64,000 nt of DNA from JANSWP01 sp041941305 (GCA_041941305.1 JBGTQJ010000018.1:1-64000), one strand, 5' to 3'. Shown: positions 45,101 through 51,946, counted from the stretch's first letter. Notes: generated by a model not told the origin, from the sequence alone. Program-made: numbers and translations.

Positions 45101-46083
45101 GTCAAGCTGGTATTTCCACTATCTGATTCGTCCGCTTCAAATTCAATATATGCATCAATGATTCTGGAATTTTGAGGGATGGAAACATTTCTAAAGCGCA
45201 TGCCTACAAGTTGTTCCTTGCTACCATCCATCACCATTTCCAGGTCTGAACTACTCCTCTTCATATCGCCGTCTGATACTTTTTCTTCTGCATCATCGTT
45301 TCCATTGGAAATTCTGGCAGTAAAATTTGCATTTCCACCTCCTATATTCCCTGGACAAGTGCTACCACAGATTTCAACTACCAATAAGGGCGCTTCAGCA
45401 CTACTGCCTTCATAAGATTCTGCAACCCTCCGGCCACTTCCAGTAACAAAAATGCTTAAATTGTTGCCACAATTCCAGCCTCCTCGATCTACTATCTCCT
45501 GAATAATTGGAGTGATATCTGGTGATTGATACTCGTTGTTGACTGTCCAGGCAGGAATATTTGTCCAATTTACATTTGAAGAGGTGAAAGTGCGGTTTGT
45601 GATATTGTAATTTGCAGAACTAAAGGAGGAAGAATTATTGGTGTCTTCTCCCCAAATGGTCAAATTTGCATTTCCACTGGAGTTTTCGTCGCAATCAAAA
45701 ACAAGGTGCGCACTCAAAATAGTCGCCCCCTGAGATATTTCTACATTTTGGAACCGCATTCCAACTGTCTGAGTCGTACCGCCATCTTCTACAAATTCTA
45801 AGTCACTACTATTTCTGTACATACCACCACTTTCATTTTCTTCCGCATCATCATTACCTGTGGATACTCTTACGGAAATGGTTTCTACCAATTCAGCCTC
45901 TAAGTGCTCCAATGTTTGAAAGATTACTGCTTTCAAGGATTGATAGGTTTCCTTGGCGAAACCAACCTGGCAGTAAGTTGGATTGTTTCCATTTGCTGAT
46001 GCTATCCCCATAAGGAAAAAACAACACCCCAGGGTGAATGACCTGGTTTTTGATTTTTTTAGCCGTCTCATTATCTTGTTCAT
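33199..46083 (-). CDS. Giant multidomain surface protein (about 4,294 residues)
   Basis: The ATG at 46083 (MNKIMRRLKKSK) gives an export signal; the frame extends 5 codons further without an ATG. Two beta-domains of about 190 residues (RVSTGNDDAEEN and RISNGNDDAEEK) are followed by a propeller-like region (DGSYMYAVNADRLG) and an eight-copy repeat of about 95 residues (TNAGSISGEESNCGNYDP ... YEWQ-type ... YYRRGARRNPC). The copies run 1-3 at about 1050-1330 and 4-7 at 1640-2025, with copy 8 at 2280-2380. A LamG (1385-1625), PKD-like and cadherin-like domains lie between or after them. A lectin-like segment (2560-2840) and a long calcium-binding thrombospondin type 3 run (DSDNDGIPDIVEAG; about 2980-4020) follow. 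The end is G8-like (ASGAWTASSTWEGG) and stops at FPCSCN, without an obvious T9SS sorting domain. It is probably an adhesin or cell-surface fibre. Confidence 0.85.
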   Translation of the reverse strand: MNKIMRRLKKSKTRSFTLGCCFFLMGIASANGNNPTYCQVGFAKETYQSLKAVIFQTLEHLEAELVETISVRVSTGNDDAEENESGGMYRNSSDLEFVEDGGTTQTVGMRFQNVEISQGATILSAHLVFDCDENSSGNANLTIWGEDTNNSSSFSSANYNITNRTFTSSNVNWTNIPAWTVNNEYQSPDITPIIQEIVDRGGWNCGNNLSIFVTGSGRRVAESYEGSSAEAPLLVVEICGSTCPGNIGGGNANFTARISNGNDDAEEKVSDGDMKRSSSDLEMVMDGSKEQLVGMRFRNVSIPQNSRIIDAYIEFEADESDSGNTSLTIAGEDTDNAAIFSNSDYNISSRTKTTAYVNWNSISSWSRNSVYQTPDISNIIQEIVGRPNWESGNAMVIIVEGHGARVAESYNGESDEAPMIVIDYCTPPEGCDISSAGAIAICNDNGTPDDASDDTYTFTLNPTGSLHGSTYAVSGDITATNLSYGTASTSFGPFAISSGSRNITITDETYGTCQLNTAVIAPATCSVNANEICYAIAQSNNGRLYSWIYDGGPSATMEYIGTLGVSQIEAMTLNFDGSYMYAVNADRLGTVDFTTGAFTAFPHTFGYADGDDGNIDIDDIDGLAMNDQTGLLFGTHRRESSGQHDLLVKINPTTGRVVQDAFGSGVDYVQITGALEDMDDIAFNPITHELYGISTVSGESVYDKVVTIDTLDGTTTIVATLNTCDIEGFGFNNTGQLFGTTGTSTCTGSINNSLYIIDLASETATQIEDFEAFSTSGTDVEACACLVSAPKPPVPFPDEVILGCGDDKTIEVYGNGVFGGIHWVDIPNSENMDKVLVEVIFKDDANSNVCTPSGNITLHAGGESQTVAGQLLSTQGVPVTNGAKAYRALFEGNYSTITISNTSSCNPFAIIAYVFRTQMDATAINYYVDEDFRTSEEDVRIFKVPFGAADNSRDIILTLPIIGLSNNTQIATISASAGASTTSQSFTSWDVNLGQSLNIATLTLSNVAPDVDTISVEIRSPSNASNPAGDAFMIGSMVISSTCPTACDNYTTAGTIGSDEEACGNFNPGDIIQISAPAGGLGNTEYKWQSSTDGINWTDIYGATSTNYNPPTISETTYYRRGVRRGGCTPFIYSNNIVKTIVDNVTNAGSISGEESNCGNYDPTQIINVNPPQGGNNGTIEYQWQQSFDNSNWSNISNSNSAVYDPSTISQTTFYRRGARRNPCSSWIYTMSVLKEVINNYTSAGMISGDESSCNSFDPTNISNAGDPNGGNDGFMELQWQSSTDGISFTNISGATGISFDPGTITQTMYYRRNARRNPCTSWISSNVVTKTVMICVEICGNGLDDDGDTFTDCDDPDCQPSLTYSSSDENCGSLDGSIDITMTSGSSPFRFEWDDMVESAHYTFENTTDDISGNNHHNNGIGGNLAYSTDAIEGNYSLLLNGSSTVRYSVDGNFMESAFSQNTVAFWLKPDELTGYQMLFEEGGYTNGLTIQLNDNTLEAGVRFDGPSTEVNPGTHTFPSDGQWHHVALSFDRGAVTLYLDGIPDSTAIAAETTMANHGNNGGIGSSFSGCSMATCGSFFSGKMDDFRYYFEKALTSNQILDLANNTGDRTGLMAGNYGVTAYDSEGCFIAENIPIEGNGNFTNAGQIGSEEEGCGSFNPSNITETIAPIGGTGTIEYQWQNSINGINWNDIIGANSSSYDPLTITQTTYFRRGIKRGHCPDWLYSNHVIKTVVTNYSDPGTIIGEEEACNSFDPSLIIGGALPSGGSDGALVYKWQSSLDGSNWNDISNSNSENYDPSSITQTTYYRRAAQRDPCSNWVFTSEVKKIVVQNFTDAGSISGTEENCGNYDPTVIGNAIEPSGGNHGSLIYQWQKSIDGGTEWEDIIGASAESFDPGTITETTLYRRAARRNPCGSWLYSNSISKTVVINFTDAGIISGDESECTSFVSTPISNLSQASGGLEGSIVYQWEQSSDNQNWTEITGATDTIFAPDTIFSTTYYRRKARRLPCAPWVNSNTVSKIVYDSPIANFETFPVGLNGFLCESTAYAFEAVDEGSNVVYSWDFGAYANPPIASGKGPHYVQFDVPPDSISTSVLVQLTTNQEGCIHSDFKNFDIKPEIIIEDVDFNNPSTCGATDGSIVIAAIYPAGSVIQASIDGGTTWGNNNVLTFSNLQQGTYDLHIRYSNGDCEKDYGPVTISDPPDPGATLSLSEDEVCLNSTILFTAIPISGSPTYSWNFGNGAAPGSATGAGPHNVTYVSDGNKTVTLTMTEGLCTTNLTAEVTVVSNLTYGGSILGDEALCGTNMPSEINSGASPAGGFAGMLEYQWEKSTNGTNWLVIPGATTDSYTPASISETTQYRRKAKRSPCLNWQFSNIVTKIISSPPIVVDDLFSAACPGFSYFDDFAANDYNLSNPDFTVISPPANGEVELIAEGEFVYTPNSTFCGHDEFTYQVCNDGTNCCDEATVTIDLTDTEDPSLENIPADVTINCDEFIPLLPLVQAVENCQSVTLGLDEISTQGADSCSLINYVLTRNWTAVDYCGNSLVNQQKITVEDKTAPDIYRIYTLPNGKKMAAGVSEHVNTRWKNISFPFQFNSPPVVISQVVSKNDNASVVTRMANISTTQFQLMIQEEENGDNVHLEEKVSWIAFEQGINDEGIPFEVGKATITSNSTTLNFSQNYSFAPAFIAAVQTSNELDPVTLRYNNLSTSGVNIMSEEENSLDAETTHGLEHMGYVAFGNAGNITTESGEIIGEVGQLSVDHNFLAINLTHTYHNPVVIFGGISQNEADAATIRVKEITATSFKVQIEEWEVGDQNHASENLAYLVVEGSIPFDTEAECTALPDPPGLYTDIVVVDNCDYSVFITYTESPINFDCVSDTTITRTWSAVDECGNSTQFTQKIILRDSTPPTFTIPPTVVVTCGQSTEPDSTGIVTDESDNCSADLMAVYTDNLGNLNGCSGYIERIWTLTDDCGNRTQGSQIIWVTDPDNGDKDPTPDPFDHDDDNDGIPDIVETTADTDGDGITNELDLDSDNDGIPDIVEAGFPDRDGNGTIDNFLFEGWDKDGDGFGAGFDANDLDTSLIGSNNFDPLSLQNDRDQDGIPNYWDLDSDNDGIPDLIEAGGVDEDGNGIIDYPSTGDPLSMEDGDGDGFVDTYDPDDDGQLIAEDAHDPLLIFNNLSYQNGNPSMNPDHDFDNIPDIWDLDSDNDGIGDLLEAGGVDENGDGEIDAGEFLDLDGDGFHDNYSSNPLITTDSDGTTIDGRPEDDDADGTAYNGCDTDMDNHINQRDVDSDGDGIKDITESGNGAEDLDLDGRIDAMVDVDANGFDDELSNSGHVISEADGNTDDGRPEDSADPNSSPFGSNESDGFMGENNGEPDIDDDGDGILNIYDIDSDNDLIWDKNEDKNGNGIQDPGERKYLDSDSDNDFILDGIEDANRDGDFDMGETDPLNNDTDHDGYNDGMEDDNHNGIVDTGEEDPRDPCDPAPTQNCIGIALDIKVKLQGAMIGNGGGGLMRDDLRKQGLLPMIEPYSNMGNITHVNGGGGEEVDQSIFDITGSDAIVDWVVVELRSPLRADSIIATRSGILQRDGDLVHIDGQSNITFEFLPSGNYYVAVRHRNHLGLITKEPHFLSPIPTHIDFTNSATNLYGNFPTGDLNGERILWSGDLNADKNATYQGPQNDIFTLFFAVMLDSSNIDFLANFLSIGYLNEDLDLDGRVIFQGPDNDRSKMLFNVTLATPENVNNYTNFVVIEDLPEHDLGTTNHPCLAGVTAPQCDFDGDGLINENDPDDDNDGVNDNIDVDPFNVHSDTDGDNLSDIHETGGDGVFNVGTDTNPLNKDTDNDLINDDVEDSNRNGFVDVGETDPLKADSDEDGINDGIEDSNQNGMLDAGETDPLNLCDPVATFNACDFDGDGFPNNIDLDNDNDGVIDKYDIDIFNPNSDSDSDGVSDNAETGGDGIFNPLSDSNPLDACDPNPANQYCSGLDQDEDGYFANYPPAHGQFDMDDYNACMPNPEACENHACDDIDGDGLITLCHNANSTEYTLEVADNFWEIHEGHGDYCGPCADYKTIASGAWTASSTWEGGNIPPAIINGKGVIINHAIQIQSDLVIKGNGYLWLENATLAIQNAKLRIEDGDVTFLNSTVDVGLQLEMTVTQSKLTMKGGTLAVGQVFDNSAGNRYLEDACLTLYNNYENNSGIDVFVNTCIESTNGDFTNGVGSQMTFTNSEIHLTNGHFQNSGTLIGTITALWLENGNLDNLNVWNAQIGKYCVSGTVDNLGNNLPVAEDCSGISGYFPCSCN

Positions 46084-46108
46084 AGTTTTTGGAATCAACT
46101 ATTGGATT

Positions 46109-46310
46109 CCTTTCCAGGCAGGGGTGATTGGTTCTACGAAATGAAGTCAAAATGCCCCAAAGGGATGATAAATGTAAAAGTCGAAAGTAGGACATCCTTT
46201 AAGGATTTGATTCTTAGGCATTTAGTAATATGGTACACTTTTACATTTTACATTAATCATTTCGACTTTTACATTTAAAATTAGAACCAATCACCTCTGC
46301 TTTGCAGGGG
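46109..46310. mobile_element. MITE-like element B with GGCAGGGGTGATTGGTTCTA ends
   Basis: GGCAGGGGTGATTGGTTCTA ends at 46136, and its inverted counterpart TAGAACCAATCACCTCTGC starts at 46282. The core carries AAATGTAAAAGTCGAAA (from about 46167) and an array TTTTACATTTTACATTAATC...TTTTACATTT (to about 46277), again a 7-bp unit in inverted arms. It lies upstream of the giant gene. Element A at 16950-17152 shares the ends but has a different repeat core. Confidence 0.65.
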
Positions 46311-46715
46311 GGGATTAATGGGAGGATTTTTTACCATCAATTAGTGAAGTGCCCTAGTTTAGAAAACAAACTTTGTATTAGGAGGGATTTAAGCATTTGG
46401 TAAAATTCAATCCTGTCAATATACGTAGATACTTGTAAAGTATATTCAATTACTTTTTTAGTTTCTTCAAGTTATTTTGAGAAACCTTTTTATATAATAA
46501 TTGCCGATATAAAGTTTTAAAGAATAAGGACAGGTGTTAATACAACTTTAAAGATGATGAACAGCTTTAATTTATAAAGTCTTTATCATCAACATCTTAA
46601 GCTTTCTTATTAAAAACTGGTGATTTATTATTCCAAATGAGCCTTAAAACGGAGAGGAGAGATAAATCCTAAGATATCAAATTTCATACCGAATAAAATA
46701 CTAATACTTAGTAAC

Positions 46716-46856
46716 CTTAAAAAATAACTACATCATTTAGTTCGGCAAAACGCCTCATGAATCTTCGATTTTGTCAAATAAGCGAAGACTGAAAGTCTGA
46801 TAAGAATTGAAGTTGAGCTTATTTGACGAAATCAAAAGGATGAAGTAATTTTTTAA
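46716..46856. repeat. Fold-back element with GATTTTGTCAAATAAGC arms
   Basis: GATTTTGTCAAATAAGC (46767-46783) pairs with GCTTATTTGACGAAATC (46817-46833), 16 of 17. The outer TTAAAAAATAACTACATCA pairs loosely with TGAAGTAATTTTTTAA. No gene was seen in 46311-46940 apart from this structure. Confidence 0.5.
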
Positions 46857-46940
46857 TCAATACTTATTGTCTAAAAGATCATTTCTGTTTTTGTTGAAAT
46901 ATTCAGAGGAAAGGCACTAAAAATCAATCAATCATTTTTA

Positions 46941-47693
46941 TTAATCTTCGTCCACTTCTATAAGGATAATCCCCAATTTATGCATGGCCTTCTCTGATGC
47001 GGTTTGCTCGGCGCTCTTTTTATTGAAATCGTCGGCTGTTGCCATCTTCTCCCCATCTACCATGACCGCGACTTTGAAGCGATCGCGTTTTTCAAATTTG
47101 TAGCGAGCAACGAGCTTATAAGAAACAGATTGCCCATTTTTCTGGCACCATTCCAACAACTGGCTTTTATAATTGTCATCAAAGCTTTCCAGTTCATGCA
47201 CATTGACGTAGCTGCGCAAAATTTTCTTGACGACAAATCGCTTGGTTCTGGTATACCCTTTTTCTAAATATACAGCACCCACAAGCGCTTCTACAGCATT
47301 TCCCAACATGGAACGACTCAACCGGGTTTGGTTGTATTCTTGCAGCAGCATGTCCAAACCCATTTTGTCTCCAATTTTATTGAGCGATTTGCGTTTCACA
47401 ATTTTCGAACGCATTTTCGTCAAAAACCCCTCATTGGCATTCGGATACTTTTTGAAAAGATATTCAGCTACAATGGTACCTAAAACAGCGTCACCCAAAT
47501 ACTCCAGCCGCTCATTATTCTGTATGGCATAAGCTTTTTCAGAAGGGTTGGATTTATGGGAAAAAGCCAGTTTGAAAATGCCCACTTGTGCAGGCATGAA
47601 GCCAATCATTGGGCGGAGCTTTTTTGCAAATTCCCTATCTGGAGAAAAATAATAATTGTAAATCCTCAAAATAAACCGCAGTAACAAAAGCAA
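46941..47693 (-). CDS. rnc: Ribonuclease III
   Basis: RNase III cuts double-stranded RNA in rRNA maturation and mRNA turnover. The catalytic signature NERLEYLGDAVLG is intact, with later acidic residues in NAVEALVGAVYLEKGY. A C-terminal dsRNA-binding domain follows (YKSQLLEWCQKNGQ, KKSAEQTASEKAMHKLG). The only early starts are TTG codons; the one used here (47693) begins a hydrophobic, Leu/Arg-rich stretch (LLLLRFILRIYNYYF) before the nuclease domain. The true start is uncertain. It follows acpP and fabF on the same strand, the common Bacteroidota order, but a 590-bp gap separates it from fabF. Confidence 0.93.
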   Translation of the reverse strand: MLLLLRFILRIYNYYFSPDREFAKKLRPMIGFMPAQVGIFKLAFSHKSNPSEKAYAIQNNERLEYLGDAVLGTIVAEYLFKKYPNANEGFLTKMRSKIVKRKSLNKIGDKMGLDMLLQEYNQTRLSRSMLGNAVEALVGAVYLEKGYTRTKRFVVKKILRSYVNVHELESFDDNYKSQLLEWCQKNGQSVSYKLVARYKFEKRDRFKVAVMVDGEKMATADDFNKKSAEQTASEKAMHKLGIILIEVDED

Positions 47694-48281
47694 TCGTGTT
47701 AGGATTTCAAGACATAATCTTTGGAGAGCAAAGCTTTTTCAAGGTATTTGGTTGGGATAGGAGCTATTGAAAATTGTACCTATCTGGTGGTTTATGTTTT
47801 GGGGATATCCAAAGACTTTGAAAAATTGATCTCCTCGATCTTAACCTAAAAATCGGGTTAATCGAAATAGTGCACTTTCATTAGTACAACTTATTTTCGA
47901 TGTAAAATGAAACACATACTTTTCAATTTGGAGTTATGAATGCCTAAAAAGTGAATGCAGCGCATTCATCTCTCCTCATCTAAAAGCACCCTTCTTATAT
48001 ATAAAGTCTTGAAAATTAGGGTTTGAATACATTATCTATTCCGGAGGGATAAAAAATGCAGCGGTTAGGGTGTGAAGATTCGCTTTCTCTTAAATATTAA
48101 TCGAAGAGCGAGAAGCTAGCTGGGTTTTTAAGCTCAAATGCTATCTTCTTACTCTTGATTGGATTGCTTGTGGTCACCTTAACCTTTTCAATTTTGAATC
48201 TTGAATGATGGTTATTTGAATGATAATGCAAGATTAGAGTCATTCAAAATTTAAAATTCACAATTCATAAGTTGAATAATC
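47694..48281. other. Long gap between fabF and rnc, no gene found
   Basis: This AT-rich stretch has no convincing open frame and no strong inverted repeat. It includes weak TTGAATGAT-type units near 48199-48222. It could hold an rnc promoter or a site where RNase III regulates its own mRNA, but nothing in the sequence proves this. Confidence 0.4.
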
Positions 48282-49529
48282 CTAATTTTCAAATTTTCTC
48301 ATAATAACCGAGGCATTATGCCCTCCAAATCCAAAAGTGTTGCTAATCACAGCCTTTACTTCTCTATCCTGTGCCTGGTTAAATGTAAAGTTTAATTTTT
48401 TGTCGAGAGCTGGATCATCATTGAAATGATTGATGGTTGGGGGTACAAATTTATGATTTATTGCCAAAATCCCTGCAATTCCCTCTACAGCACCTGCGCC
48501 TCCGAGTAAATGACCGGTCATTGACTTAGTAGAACTAATGTTCAAATTATAAGAATGGTCACCAAATACATTCATAATCGCCTTTACTTCTGCGATGTCA
48601 CCCAAAGGTGTTGAAGTACCATGGACATTCACATAGTCAATTTCATCTGAATTCATTTTTGCATCTTCCAAAGCCTGATTCATGACTTTTATGACACTTA
48701 CTCCTTCCGGATGAGGAGCGGTAATGTGATAGGCATCTGCTGTGGCAGCTACCCCTACAATTTCTCCTAAAATGGTTGCACCACGTTTCTTAGCGTGTTC
48801 CAGTTCCTCCAAAACGATGGTACCTGCTCCTTCACCTAAAACGAAACCATCTCGCTCTGCATCAAAAGGGCGACTGGCAGTTTTATAATCGTCATTTCTG
48901 GTAGACAGTGCTTTCATAGAACTAAAACCTCCCATTGCTGAGGAGGTTATGGTTGCCTCTGCTCCGCCCGTAATGATTATATCGTTTCTACCCATTCGAA
49001 CATAATCAAAGGCATTCATAATAGCATGATTGGAAGAAGCACAAGCAGATACGGTACTATAATTGATACCTCTAAATCCATATTTGATTGAGATTTGCCC
49101 TGGAGCAATATCACAAATCATTTTAGGTACCATAAATGGATTAAAACGCGGTATCCCATTTCCTGTCGCAAAATTCTCAATGTCATCTTGCAAGGTTTTT
49201 AAACCTCCAATTCCAGAAGCATAAATTACGCCAACCCGATCGAGATCCAGTTTTTCAGGCTCCAAACCTGCCATAGCAATTGCTTCATCCGCCGAAATCA
49301 TAGCAAATTGGGTAAAGCGATCCAATTTTCTTGCCTCCTTTCTGTCAAAGTAGTCCTGAACGTCGAAATCCTGAACTTCGCAAGCAAAATGGGTCTTAAA
49401 GTTAGTTGCATCATATTGGGTGATAGGGCAAGCCCCACTGATGCCTTTTTGTAAACCCTCTAAATATTGTGGAATATTATGTCCAATTGGGGTGACGGCA
49501 CCAATACCTGTAATGACAACCCTTCTCAT
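48282..49529 (-). CDS. fabF: Beta-ketoacyl-ACP synthase II
   Basis: FabF condenses malonyl-ACP with acyl-ACP in fatty acid elongation. The catalytic triad is visible: Cys in YSTVSACASSNHAI, His in VNVHGTSTPLGD and His in KSMTGHLLGGAG. The N-terminal VVITGIGAVTPIGHN and C-terminal NTFGFGGHNASVI are typical. At 415 residues it is a normal length. It is transcribed just after acpP, with a hairpin in the 156-bp gap. Confidence 0.97.
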   Translation of the reverse strand: MRRVVITGIGAVTPIGHNIPQYLEGLQKGISGACPITQYDATNFKTHFACEVQDFDVQDYFDRKEARKLDRFTQFAMISADEAIAMAGLEPEKLDLDRVGVIYASGIGGLKTLQDDIENFATGNGIPRFNPFMVPKMICDIAPGQISIKYGFRGINYSTVSACASSNHAIMNAFDYVRMGRNDIIITGGAEATITSSAMGGFSSMKALSTRNDDYKTASRPFDAERDGFVLGEGAGTIVLEELEHAKKRGATILGEIVGVAATADAYHITAPHPEGVSVIKVMNQALEDAKMNSDEIDYVNVHGTSTPLGDIAEVKAIMNVFGDHSYNLNISSTKSMTGHLLGGAGAVEGIAGILAINHKFVPPTINHFNDDPALDKKLNFTFNQAQDREVKAVISNTFGFGGHNASVIMRKFEN

Positions 49530-49631
49530 ATAATTGATTTGGAAGATTGATTAGTGGAGAAAATCAAATTTTGGGAAATGCAGTTTAATGGAAATGACTG
49601 CAAAAAGTTGATTTTCGATTTGGCCTAAAAC

Positions 49632-49665
49632 CAAAAATTAGAGGACCCAGGTCCTCTAATTTTTG
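49632..49665 (-). terminator. Hairpin between acpP and fabF
   Basis: A perfect 15-bp stem (CAAAAATTAGAGGAC at 49632-49646, complement 49651-49665) has a CCAG loop and an A/T-rich base. It sits 20 bp after acpP in transcription order. It could act as a partial terminator or mRNA-stabilising structure, letting acpP be made in excess over fabF. Confidence 0.65.
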
Positions 49666-49685
49666 ATAAAACAAAAGCTAGTTAA

Positions 49686-49925
49686 CTATCCAGCCTCTTT
49701 TGTGGTCAGATATTCAATTGCCGCTCCTACGGTCAATATTTCTTCGGCATCTTCATCAGGAATATTGATGTTAAATTCCTTCTCCAATTCCATGATCAAT
49801 TCAACGGTATCCAGGGAATCCGCTCCAAGATCAGTGGTGAAGTTAGCTTCTTCATTGACTTCGCCTTCGGAAACGCCAAGTTTGTCAACAATTATTTTTG
49901 TTACACGATCTTTAATGTCAGACAT
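49686..49925 (-). CDS. acpP: Acyl carrier protein
   Basis: ACP carries growing acyl chains on a phosphopantetheine arm. The attachment Ser lies in the classic GADSLDTVELIMELE motif. The start at 49925 (MSDIKDRVTKII) gives 79 residues, the standard size; the frame extends 12 codons upstream but with basic, non-conserved sequence. The protein is acidic, as expected. It heads the acpP-fabF(-rnc) cluster. Confidence 0.97.
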   Translation of the reverse strand: MSDIKDRVTKIIVDKLGVSEGEVNEEANFTTDLGADSLDTVELIMELEKEFNINIPDEDAEEILTVGAAIEYLTTKEAG

Positions 49926-50249
49926 AAGAAAACTTCTTTTTGATTTCAAAAATTTTTGCAAAGAAAGGTATATCTAAACTACTAACCAAAGTATTTTTTG
50001 CCTTTTTTGACGGGATAGAATGTATTGAGTTGATTATTAGTTTTTAATGAATAGTTAATTTAATAATGCAAGGATAATTTTTTAAAACTTGTTGATAAAA
50101 TTTCTATCTATCTCTTTTGTCCTCTCATTCTGAAAAAGTAGCTTTACATTTTATTTTTGTAAAAAGTACACTTAGTATGTTTTTTGTGTACAAACTCAGG
50201 TAAATTTTATTTGAACGGGTGAACGCAAAAACTTGAATACAAACCAGTT
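49926..50249. other. Divergent promoter region of acpP and pyk
   Basis: This is an AT-rich 324-bp spacer between two divergent housekeeping genes. A TAnnTTTG-type box (TATTTTTG) is at 50152-50159 for pyk. A TACTTTG-like box lies on the minus strand near 49987-49994 for acpP, with imperfect spacing. No other feature was seen. Confidence 0.45.
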
Positions 50250-51689
50250 ATGAAGATAGTTGATCATCAAAATACAAAAATTGTCGCTACCATTGGTCCA
50301 GCCTCTAGTTCTGAGGAAATGCTTACAGAATTAATAAAGGCCGGAGTTGATATTTTTCGACTTAATTTTTCGCATGGGTCCCATGAAATTCATGGCCAGG
50401 TTATAGAGCGAATTGTCAGAATCAATATTGAGTTGAAAACGCATGTGGGCATATTGGCTGATCTGCAAGGCCCCAAATTACGTGTGGGGAAAATTGAAAA
50501 TAATGAGCTTGAATTAATGGAAGGAGATGTCATAACTTTTGTAAACGAAGAATGCTTGGGAACAAAGGAGGCGATTTATATGAGCTACAAAAGATTTGCT
50601 CAAGATGTAAAGGTTGGGGAAAAAGTATTGGTAGATGATGGGAAATTAGAGTTTGAAGTCCTGGAGACCAATGAAGTTGATAAAGTGAAAATGAAGGTGC
50701 TTTTTGGAGGAGTTTTGTCTTCTAATAAAGGCGTGAATTTGCCTAATACCAAGATTTCTTTACCCTCTTTGACACCTAAGGACGAAAAGGATCTGGAGTA
50801 TATTCTGACCCAACCTGTCAACTGGATTGCCCTTTCATTTGTAAGACACCCCAAAGATTTGAGAGACTTGCGAGCCCGAATAAATGAGAAAGGTCATCAG
50901 GCAAAGATCATTGCCAAAGTAGAAAAACCAGAGGCGATAGAGCGAATCGATAAAATTATCAAAAGTTCCAACGGAATCATGATTGCCAGAGGTGATTTGG
51001 GTATTGAAGTACCAATAGAAAAGCTACCTGGTATACAAAAAGATATTATCCAAAAATGTATGCAGCGGGCTCGTCCTGTAATTGTGGCAACCCAAATGAT
51101 GGATAGTATGATCACCAATCCACGACCAACCAGAGCAGAGGTGACAGATGTAGCCAATGCTGTTTTGGATGGAGCAGATGCTGTGATGTTGAGTGCAGAA
51201 ACTTCCGTAGGAAAACATCCCATCAAAGTTGTTGAGGAGATGAACAACATCATTTCCGAAGCCGAAACTCATTTTTTTCAAACGATAAAATTAAAAAGAC
51301 CCAAACCCGCAAAAAATTCCCGGACTTACTACTCTGATGTAGTCTGCTTTAAAGCCGCAGAAATTGCAGAAACGATTCGGGCAAAAGCTATAATAGGAAT
51401 GACCAGCTCTGGCTACACTGCTTTCAAAATTTCCAGCTTTCGGCCCAATTCCAAAATATATGTTTTCTCAGAAAAACACTCCATGTTGTCCACATTGAAT
51501 CTCTGCTGGGGCGTCCGCTGCTATTATTACGATCGCTTTTCCACCACGGATGAAACTATTTTAGATGTAGCTCAAATTTTGAAAAAATTTGAAAGAGTGA
51601 ATAAAGGAGATACGATAGTCAATACGGGCAGTATGCCAATTCATAAACGGCACCGAACCAACATGTTGAAGATCTCAATTGTTGAATAA
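50250..51689 (+). CDS. pyk: Pyruvate kinase
   Basis: Pyruvate kinase converts phosphoenolpyruvate and ADP to pyruvate and ATP. Seen in the 479-residue protein: KIVATIGPASSS, FRLNFSHGSHEIH, ADLQGPKLRVG, the active-site segment IIAKVEKPEAIERI, MIARGDLGIEVP with its Mg-binding residues, VATQMMDSMITNPRPTRAEV and DGADAVMLSAETSVGKHP. The C-terminal allosteric-type domain is present but ends with RHRTNMLKISIVE, as in many Bacteroidota enzymes. It is divergent from acpP. Confidence 0.96.
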   Translation: MKIVDHQNTKIVATIGPASSSEEMLTELIKAGVDIFRLNFSHGSHEIHGQVIERIVRINIELKTHVGILADLQGPKLRVGKIENNELELMEGDVITFVNEECLGTKEAIYMSYKRFAQDVKVGEKVLVDDGKLEFEVLETNEVDKVKMKVLFGGVLSSNKGVNLPNTKISLPSLTPKDEKDLEYILTQPVNWIALSFVRHPKDLRDLRARINEKGHQAKIIAKVEKPEAIERIDKIIKSSNGIMIARGDLGIEVPIEKLPGIQKDIIQKCMQRARPVIVATQMMDSMITNPRPTRAEVTDVANAVLDGADAVMLSAETSVGKHPIKVVEEMNNIISEAETHFFQTIKLKRPKPAKNSRTYYSDVVCFKAAEIAETIRAKAIIGMTSSGYTAFKISSFRPNSKIYVFSEKHSMLSTLNLCWGVRCYYYDRFSTTDETILDVAQILKKFERVNKGDTIVNTGSMPIHKRHRTNMLKISIVE

Positions 51690-51812
51690 ATTTTTTTAAC
51701 ATTAAACTATAGGTTTTGCTAATTGCCTGCTCAACTAGCATTTGTTCTTGTGGACATTTCCCCCTCAGTCCTGCGGGGATTAAGTCCCTAAGATCATTTG
51801 TCGGTTCAGTTA

Positions 51813-51885
51813 GCATTTGAATGAAAATAAAAAACTAACCCTTGCCTCATTTTCATTTTCATTTCAATTTTCATTAAAATTTTCC
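51813..51885. repeat. TTTTCAT repeat with inverted arms
   Basis: GAATGAAAATAAAAAAC (from about 51817) is complementary to TCATTTTCATTTTCATTTC (about 51847-51866) and TTTTCATTAAAATTTTCC. This is another short-unit tandem tract in an intergenic region (51690-52044). A small CCCC/GGGG hairpin at about 51759-51780 is the only other structure. Confidence 0.5.
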
Positions 51886-51946
51886 AAAGCTTTATCTAGC
51901 TTGCCCTACTAAACTTTGGAATGTTTCTGAACTTTCAACAAAATTC

